From RBG-16-68-21 sp035286665 (lineage in GTDB: Bacteria; Actinomycetota; Acidimicrobiia; Spongiisociales; UBA11373): a stretch of DNA of 10,220 nucleotides. The notes below the pieces were generated by a model that was not told the origin of the DNA, searched no databases, and was given only the letters and a program-made list of their open reading frames with translations. Position 1 is the stretch's first letter; the number at the start of each line of letters is the position of its first letter. The DNA lies in contig DATECY010000001.1 of NCBI GenBank assembly GCA_035286665.1, positions 1 to 10,220 of the forward strand. The letters run 5' to 3'. The translations under genes were made by a program, and so were the position numbers. Below are positions 5,935-10,220 of the stretch, one piece after another.

Positions 5935-7034
5935 AGGCGGTCATCTCGGCGGGCAGCAACGTCGACGCCGCGCGCAACCTGCCGATGGCGATCGCTCGTC
6001 TCAGACGCCATCGCCAGATCAGGGTGCTCGCCGTGAGCGCGCCCTACCGGAGTCCGGCGGTGGGACCTGCGGGCCAGTCCGACTTTCTCAACGCCGCATT
6101 GCTGGTCGAGACCGATTTCGATCCGACCGCGCTCAAGTCGGAACTCAGGGGCCTGGAGGCGGCACTCGGGAGAACTCGGTCGTCCGATCGCTTCGCCCCT
6201 CGGACGATCGATCTCGACGTCGTCCTCTACGAGGGGTTCACCGGTGACGTGGACGGCACTCCGATTCCCGATCCGGGCCTGGCGACGTACGCGCACCTCA
6301 TCGTGCCCGCCGCCGATGTTGCACCCGAATGGGAATACGGGGACCCCGCCAAGACCTTGAGACATCTCGCAGCACCCCATCGCGATCGGATACACCCCAT
6401 CATGACCGCTGAACTCTCCCCACTCCGCAGCGAGCGGTACGCCAGCGAACTTGGCATGGAGGCCGGAGCCGACGAGGTCTACGACCCGGCCATGGAGGCG
6501 AACGTTCGGGAGATGCTCGTCCAGTTGGGTGAGGACCCCGAGCGCGAGGGCCTGGCGCGGACCCCACTCCGGGTGGCCAAGGCGATGGATTTCCTCACCA
6601 GCGGCTATACGACCTCGCTCGATGAGGTGGTGAACAACGCGATCTTCGAGAGCGACGCCGACGAGATGGTGCTCGTCAAGGACATCGAGTTCTACTCGCT
6701 GTGCGAGCACCACATGCTCCCGTTCTTCGGGAAGGCCCATGTTGCCTACATGCCGAATCGCTCGATCATCGGACTGAGCAAGATCGCCCGGATCGTCGAT
6801 CTCTTCTCGCGACGGCTCCAGGTGCAGGAGCGCCTCACCAACCAGATCGCCGACGCCATCGAAGAGGTGCTCCATCCCCACGGGGTCGCCGTGGTCATGG
6901 AGGGCAGCCACTTCTGCATGATGATGCGGGGCGTCCAGAAACAGGGCTCGTCGATGATCACCTCGGCGATGCGGGGAGGGTTCCGCACCAACCCCTCGTC
7001 GCGCGCCGAGTTCATGGACCTGATCCGGGACTGA
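5931..7034 (+). CDS. folKE: Fused FolK-FolE: HPPK pyrophosphokinase and GTP cyclohydrolase I
   Basis: One uninterrupted 367-residue frame carries two folate enzymes. Residues 1-157 are HPPK: GSN (8-10), YRSPAVGPAGQSDFLNAAL, and GRTRSSDRFAPRTIDLD with the Mg ligands Asp94 and Asp96. Residues about 180-367 are a complete GTP cyclohydrolase I: GEDPEREGLARTP, zinc ligands Cys258, His261 (SLCEHHMLPF) and Cys329 (EGSHFCMMMRG), the IIGLSKIARIVD segment, QERLTNQIADAI and a normal C-terminus. The linker contains Met158, but no ribosome-binding site or TAnnnT box precedes it, so separate translation of FolE is unlikely. In the HPPK half the usual PHPxxxxR loop reads IPDPGLATY, so a conserved His and Arg appear lost. 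Starts at GTG 5931, overlapping folB. A FolK-FolE fusion is known in Lactococcus lactis (folKE). Confidence 0.93.
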   Translation: MKAVISAGSNVDAARNLPMAIARLRRHRQIRVLAVSAPYRSPAVGPAGQSDFLNAALLVETDFDPTALKSELRGLEAALGRTRSSDRFAPRTIDLDVVLYEGFTGDVDGTPIPDPGLATYAHLIVPAADVAPEWEYGDPAKTLRHLAAPHRDRIHPIMTAELSPLRSERYASELGMEAGADEVYDPAMEANVREMLVQLGEDPEREGLARTPLRVAKAMDFLTSGYTTSLDEVVNNAIFESDADEMVLVKDIEFYSLCEHHMLPFFGKAHVAYMPNRSIIGLSKIARIVDLFSRRLQVQERLTNQIADAIEEVLHPHGVAVVMEGSHFCMMMRGVQKQGSSMITSAMRGGFRTNPSSRAEFMDLIRD

Positions 7035-7036
7035 CC

Positions 7037-7053
7037 GGGTCGGTCGACGACCC
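7037..7053 (+). terminator. Small hairpin after folK-folE
   Basis: GGGTCG (7037-7042) and CGACCC (7048-7053) form a 6-bp stem with a 5-nt loop immediately after the TGA stop. There is no U-run, so it is a weak candidate. Confidence 0.3.
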
Positions 7054-7055
7054 CA

Positions 7056-7084
7056 TTGCCTTCTCCGTCTCGTACCGGTACGTT
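7056..7084 (+). promoter_or_regulatory. Putative promoter of the small secreted-protein ORF
   Basis: TTGCCT (7056-7061) and TACGTT (7079-7084) are separated by 17 nt, a good sigma-70-type arrangement. GTG 7091 follows the -10 after 6 nt with no Shine-Dalgarno sequence, so the transcript would be leaderless. Confidence 0.5.
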
Positions 7085-7090
7085 CCCCCG

Positions 7091-7309
7091 GTGCCACGCG
7101 CCCGCTCATGGTGCGCCGGCTTCCCCACGGTCCGCCTCGTTGCCGCCCTCCTGGTCGTGGTGATCGCCGTGCCTGCGGCGGCGACGCTGCCCCCACCCCA
7201 GGTTCGGCTCGCCACGATGTTCGGGCGTCCGATGTGGCAGCCGAATCCGATCGACTCGCCCGCCCCGCCGTGGGTTGGTGTCTTCCGAGGAGTGGTGAAT
7301 GGTCGATGA
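7091..7309 (+). CDS. Small signal-peptide or membrane-anchored protein, unknown function
   Basis: A 72-residue ORF starting at GTG 7091. It has a basic N-terminus (MPRARSW), a hydrophobic stretch at about residues 14-32 (VRLVAALLVVVIAVPAAAT) with an AAA-T signal-peptidase-like end, and a short Pro-rich tail (PPPQVRLATMFGRPMWQP and following). It could be a cleaved secreted peptide of about 40 residues or a one-helix membrane protein. I recognise no family. The start is supported by a -35/-10 pair and leaderless spacing. It overlaps the next gene by 11 nt in another frame, which suggests coupled expression and a joint envelope role. Reality as a gene is moderately likely; no homologue search was possible. 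Confidence 0.5.
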   Translation: MPRARSWCAGFPTVRLVAALLVVVIAVPAAATLPPPQVRLATMFGRPMWQPNPIDSPAPPWVGVFRGVVNGR

Positions 7310-8156
7310 TCGTGAGGAGTTGGAGCAGGTCCCCTGGGCGGACCTCATGGCGGAGACCGACCCGGAGGACCGCCGGCGCCGGACGTTGTATCTCGCCGCC
7401 GGCCTGCTCGGGGCGATGGTCCTCGGGGTATTGGTAGCTCGGTCGTGGTGGTCCCCGGCCTCGGTGCCGGCGATCGCCCCCGGCACCACGCTGGCCGGGG
7501 ACGATGAGGTCGCATCCTCGGCAGCCACGGTTCCGGACCTCACGGGGCTCCCGCTGTACAGCGAGGCCGATCTCATGGCCGATCCCCCCGACCCGGCCGC
7601 CCGCGCCGCGGTGGTACGCGCCGAGTGGTTCGTCACCGACTACTTCACCGCCGACCTCGAGCCCGACGGTTCGGCCGAAGTGCGCGCCGCTCTGCCTACC
7701 GGGGCGGTCCTACCCGATTTCCCACAGGACGGCGGGGAGGGGATCTCCTACGTCGAGTGGGCGAGGGCGTTCGATGTCGAACCCGCCAGCGACGGTGAGT
7801 ATCTGGTGTCGGTGGCGTTCCGCACCCTGGGAGCGCCTCCGGGGCGGGGGTTCTCGCGTCAGCCGGTACGGGCGGTGTCGGTGCTCGTCGGCGTGTCCGA
7901 CGGCGGTGGAGCGACGGTGCTCGACCTCCCGTCACCGATCCCGCTGCCCGCCGGTCCCGAGCCGGCGCCGTGGCCGGAGGAGACGGTGGATCCGCCGCAA
8001 CAGGTGGTCGACGTCGCCGCAGCCCGGGCTTCGGCGTGGGGAAGCGAGCCGCGGATCTCGTCGGCGGCGCAGGTCGGCGACATCTGGCGGGTGGTGGTGA
8101 CGGTGGCCGACTCGGTGGGCAACCGGTGGCCGTTGGTGGTGATGGTCGCCGGGTGA
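7299..8156 (+). CDS. Single-pass membrane protein with possible VirB8/TcpC-like domain
   Basis: A 285-residue protein starting at ATG 7299 behind GAGGAG (7287-7292). The acidic cytoplasmic N-terminus ends in RRRR (25-28) and is followed by one membrane helix (about 29-47). A Ser/Thr/Pro linker leads to an extracytoplasmic domain from about residue 85 to the end. The domain opens with ARAAVVRAEWFVTDYF, a helix with aromatic residues as in NTF2-like folds, and then has alternating strands; the last segment (RISSAAQVGDIWRVVVTVAD) again looks like an NTF2-type beta strand set. A bitopic protein with one or two NTF2-like domains is the architecture of VirB8/TcpC components of type IV secretion. 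The assignment is by shape only; no signature motif fixes it. No other conjugation gene is in the window. Its last 123 bp are duplicated at 9990-10112. Confidence 0.75.
   Translation: MVDDREELEQVPWADLMAETDPEDRRRRTLYLAAGLLGAMVLGVLVARSWWSPASVPAIAPGTTLAGDDEVASSAATVPDLTGLPLYSEADLMADPPDPAARAAVVRAEWFVTDYFTADLEPDGSAEVRAALPTGAVLPDFPQDGGEGISYVEWARAFDVEPASDGEYLVSVAFRTLGAPPGRGFSRQPVRAVSVLVGVSDGGGATVLDLPSPIPLPAGPEPAPWPEETVDPPQQVVDVAAARASAWGSEPRISSAAQVGDIWRVVVTVADSVGNRWPLVVMVAG
8034..8156 (+). repeat. Diverged direct repeat, copy A (3' end of the VirB8-like gene)
   Basis: These 123 bp align without gaps to 9990-10112, with 18 differences by my count (about 85% identity). Both copies end in TGA. The repeat encodes the last 40 residues of the VirB8-like protein. 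Confidence 0.9.
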
Positions 8157-8212
8157 AGGTAGACCTCTATCGGAGGCACGGCCGATCGCATCTCGTGGTC
8201 GTCCGCGGGTGC

Positions 8213-8635
8213 TCAGCCGGCTCCGAGCCCGCAGTCGGCGAGAACCGCGTCGCGGTCGGCTCCCCCGAACTGGATGCGCTCGAACGCGGCGACTTCAGTG
8301 ATCTCGTCCCGTTGGAGCAGCGAGGCGTGGGACGGCATGCCCCCCGTCACCGGCCTCGAGGTGGCCCCGTAGGTCGATCCGTGTGCCGCCTCCCATCCAT
8401 CGGAACCGAGCGTGACCCACTCGATGTGGTCCGCGCAGGACGGCCAGGTCTCGGTGACGGTGTGGAGCGACGGCCCCACACCGCCGTTGCCGGTCGCACC
8501 GTGACACGACGAGCAATGGTCGCCGTAGATGGTGCGCCCTTCGGTGAGGGCTCCTCCCGATTCGCTACACCCTGCAGTGGCGAGGGCGATGGCAACGACG
8601 GCGGCGACGAGGAGGCGGCGAACGGTTCGGAGCAT
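8213..8635 (-). CDS. c-type cytochrome lipoprotein
   Basis: A 140-residue protein starting at ATG 8635. It has a basic N-terminus (MLRTVRRLL), a hydrophobic segment and a lipobox (LATAGC) with Cys23 as the lipidation site, so it would be anchored on the outer face of the cytoplasmic membrane. One heme c motif, CSSCH (41-45), follows in GDHCSSCHGATGNGGVGPSL, the classical class I monoheme pattern. Met100 in GGMPSH is the likely sixth heme ligand. Two extra cysteines (67 and near the C-terminus) might form a disulfide. The frame extends 13 codons upstream to 8674, but ATG 8635 begins a proper lipoprotein signal and follows TACGAT plus 6 nt. It is divergent from the 12-helix membrane protein gene and is a plausible electron carrier for it or for a terminal oxidase. 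Confidence 0.9.
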   Translation of the reverse strand: MLRTVRRLLVAAVVAIALATAGCSESGGALTEGRTIYGDHCSSCHGATGNGGVGPSLHTVTETWPSCADHIEWVTLGSDGWEAAHGSTYGATSRPVTGGMPSHASLLQRDEITEVAAFERIQFGGADRDAVLADCGLGAG

Positions 8636-8641
8636 CGGGTG

Positions 8642-8647
8642 ATCGTA
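8642..8647 (-). promoter_or_regulatory. Putative leaderless -10 (TACGAT) of the cytochrome gene
   Basis: On the minus strand TACGAT is followed by 6 nt and ATG 8635, without a Shine-Dalgarno sequence. It lies within the 89-bp region shared with the divergent membrane protein gene. A TATCGT at 8692-8697 on the plus strand may be the -10 of the latter. Confidence 0.45.
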
Positions 8648-8724
8648 GGACACGGCCTCGCTTTTCTCCGGCACGCCGGTGAGTTCCTCGGTATCGTCTG
8701 GGTCTCGAAAACTGGAGGGGGCTC

Positions 8725-9963
8725 ATGCAATCGCAGTTGTGGCCGGCGGCGCGCCGCGTCTTCATCGCGGCACTGTCGCTGTTCGTGCTGACCATCGTCA
8801 TCGGAATCCTCAACGGGTTGGACCTGTATCTGCCCGATCACGACACGCTGATGGCCCACGTCCATGCGGGCACGCTGGGGTGGATCACGCTCAGCGTCAG
8901 CGGTGTGGCGCTGCTGATGTTCTCCGGGGAGCGGATGCTGGCCGATGCCGAGGTGAAGAAGGCGGCGAACATGGCGTGGGGGATGATCGTTGCCATCTAC
9001 CTCTACGTGCTCGGCGGTTTCCTGGTCGGTGACCGGATTCCAGGCGACCGCATCCAGCGGCCGGTCCTGGGCACGCTGCTCTTCCTGGTGGTCATCTGGT
9101 ACCTGGTCTGGCTGGTTCGCAACTACAAGGCCGACGGGAACAGGAGCGTCGCCCGACTCGGGCTCCTGCTGGCGTGGGTGTCGCTCCTCATCGGCGCCGT
9201 CCTCGGCGTCATGCTCGGCATCTACACCGCCAAGGGCGAGATTCCCGGGCTCTCCGACAAGACGGCGGCGTCGTTCGCCGACGCCCATCCCCCGGCCATG
9301 GTGATCGGGTTCCTGATCCTGGCCGCGATGGCGGTCATCGAGTGGTCGTTCCGCGGCAATCGATCGTGGACCAAGGCGGGGGCGACCCAGATGTGGTTGC
9401 TGTTCGTCGCCGGCGTCATCGTCAACGTCGGCTTCGTGTCCGGACAGGAGGAGGCCCTGCTCGGACCCGCCAACCTCCTGATGATCGCCGGGGTGGTGAT
9501 GCTGGTGGTGCGGTCGTGGCAGCAGCTCTCGCCGGCCGGGTGGCGGGGAGCCGGGACCGGTGTGTACTCGCGGATGAGCTCGCTGTTCCTGGTGGTCTAC
9601 CTGATTCTGGGCACGGTGCTCATCGGGCTCGTCATCTCGGGGAGCATCGACTTCGACGCCCTCACCGACGGCCAGGAGGGGCTGCTCCTCACCTTCGACC
9701 ATTCGATGTTCGTCGGGGTGATGACCAGCCTGCTCCTCGGCGTGGTCGCCACTCGCACCCGGGGAACGTCGCTCGGCGGGATCGACAAGGTCGTGCTCTG
9801 GGGCCTCTACGTCGGCCTGATCACCTTCGGCATCGGGTTGATCACGGTGCAGGCCGTCCCCAAGCGGATCGGCACTCCGATCATGGGTACCGCGCTGCTG
9901 ATCGGCATCGGCGCCTACGTGTCGATGCTGGTCAAGGGACGGCAGACCGCGTCTCACGGCTAA
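8725..9963 (+). CDS. 12-helix membrane protein, heme-copper oxidase subunit I-like
   Basis: A 412-residue polytopic protein with about 12 membrane helices (roughly 12-32, 45-67, 84-102, 113-131, 145-167, 188-207, 221-239, 246-262, 284-305, 323-343, 354-374, 386-405). Helix II begins with LMAHVHAGTLGW (His45, His47), like the heme-ligand helix of the NorB/CcoN group. Other helix-end histidines are His188 (DAHPPAMVIGF) and His326 (TFDHSMFVG). The helix count and histidine placement suggest distant kinship with heme-copper oxidase subunit I. The HPEVY-type copper site and the HH pair are not visible, so it is unlikely to be a normal oxygen or NO reductase. The start is ATG 8725 behind GGAGGGGG (8714-8721). 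The divergent c-type cytochrome gene supports a heme or electron-transfer role. Family name uncertain. Confidence 0.8.
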   Translation: MQSQLWPAARRVFIAALSLFVLTIVIGILNGLDLYLPDHDTLMAHVHAGTLGWITLSVSGVALLMFSGERMLADAEVKKAANMAWGMIVAIYLYVLGGFLVGDRIPGDRIQRPVLGTLLFLVVIWYLVWLVRNYKADGNRSVARLGLLLAWVSLLIGAVLGVMLGIYTAKGEIPGLSDKTAASFADAHPPAMVIGFLILAAMAVIEWSFRGNRSWTKAGATQMWLLFVAGVIVNVGFVSGQEEALLGPANLLMIAGVVMLVVRSWQQLSPAGWRGAGTGVYSRMSSLFLVVYLILGTVLIGLVISGSIDFDALTDGQEGLLLTFDHSMFVGVMTSLLLGVVATRTRGTSLGGIDKVVLWGLYVGLITFGIGLITVQAVPKRIGTPIMGTALLIGIGAYVSMLVKGRQTASHG

Positions 9964-9989
9964 ACGCAAGGGGGGATTTTCGGCGGCCG

Positions 9990-10112
9990 GCGTGGGGTCA
10001 GGAGTCGCGGATCTCGTCGGCGGCGCAGCTCGGCGACTCGTGGCGGGTGGTGGTGACGGTCGCCGACGGCGTCGGCGACCGGTGGCCGTTGGTGGTGATG
10101 GTGACGGGGTGA
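9990..10112 (+). pseudogene. Orphan 3' fragment of a paralogue of the VirB8-like gene (repeat copy B)
   Basis: This stretch encodes AWGQESRISSAAQLGDSWRV and continues to a TGA. It matches the C-terminus of the gene at 7299-8156 at 33 of 40 residues and about 85% of bases, without gaps and in frame. Nothing resembling the rest of that protein precedes it; only 26 bp separate it from the stop of the membrane protein gene. It looks like the remnant of a tandem paralogue, or the far arm of a duplication that accompanied insertion of the cytochrome/membrane protein pair. It carries no usable start of its own. Confidence 0.75.
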
Positions 10113-10220
10113 ACGCCTCGGTGTGTCGATCTGCGTCACGTGGAGCGCGCGCCAACGGGTTCGAGCAAGATCGGGTGACGACCGTTCGAGCCGGTCTCGG
10201 AGCGAGTTCGCCGACGCACC

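Noticed and set aside
6402..7034. Separate folE gene starting at the ATG at 6402
   Set aside because: No stop codon separates it from folK, and neither a Shine-Dalgarno sequence nor a TAnnnT box precedes this ATG, so a fused protein is the simpler reading.
5730..7196. Minus-strand open frame of about 490 codons opposite folB and folK-folE
   Set aside because: The plus strand encodes unmistakable FolB, FolK and FolE with catalytic residues; the antisense product has no recognisable features.
8347..10155. Long minus-strand open frame (about 600 codons)
   Set aside because: It is antisense to the 12-helix membrane protein and to the cytochrome frame, and its product is rich in His, Arg, Pro, Asp and Gln without domains, typical of the complement of GC-rich coding DNA.
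10113..10220. Possible minus-strand gene tail at the right edge (stop near 10137)
   Set aside because: Only about 27 codons are visible, with no recognisable protein pattern and weaker third-position GC than the genes here; nothing can be called.

Overview
The window is GC-rich chromosomal DNA, very probably from an actinobacterium. The evidence is a mycobacterial-type glutamine synthetase pair (GlnA1 and GlnA2 types), a GlnR-like regulator, and several genes that appear to start without a leader behind a TAnnnT -10 element. An uncultured, Acidimicrobiia-like lineage would fit, but that placement is inference. No tRNA, rRNA, CRISPR array, insertion sequence or phage gene was seen.

Nitrogen block (1-3668). 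A response regulator of the OmpR/GlnR type (minus strand, cut by the left edge) lies just downstream of a GlnA2-like ligase gene (minus strand). The latter is divergent from a standard adenylylatable GlnA1 gene (plus strand). The shared intergenic region holds four half-sites spaced exactly 11 bp apart, the layout of GlnR operators, upstream of a TATAAC -10. A long hairpin closes the glnA1 unit. The regulator's receiver domain lacks the phosphorylation residues, and the GlnA2-like enzyme differs from true GS at two catalytic positions.

Middle (3746-4713). One minus-strand gene encodes a membrane-anchored extracytoplasmic protein of unknown role. It is followed by about 360 bp of non-coding DNA rich in inverted repeats and one heptamer tandem repeat.

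Folate/pterin block (4714-7034). A PTR1/FolM-like pteridine reductase is followed by folB, which overlaps by 4 bp a single gene encoding FolK (HPPK) fused to FolE (GTP cyclohydrolase I). Together they cover GTP to dihydroneopterin triphosphate, the aldolase step, the pyrophosphokinase step and a pterin reductase. folP is not in the window.

Envelope/redox block (7091-10112). A small secreted or membrane ORF overlaps a gene for a single-pass protein that may have a VirB8/TcpC-like fold. A divergent pair follows: a c-type cytochrome lipoprotein (minus) and a 12-helix membrane protein with histidines placed somewhat as in heme-copper oxidase subunit I. After it lies a 123-bp in-frame copy of the 3' end of the VirB8-like gene, so the redox pair is bracketed by a diverged direct repeat.

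Two window-wide patterns stand out: four different perfect 7-bp tandem repeats confined to non-coding DNA, and a recurring TAnnnT element 6-7 nt before the start codon of the genes that lack a Shine-Dalgarno sequence.
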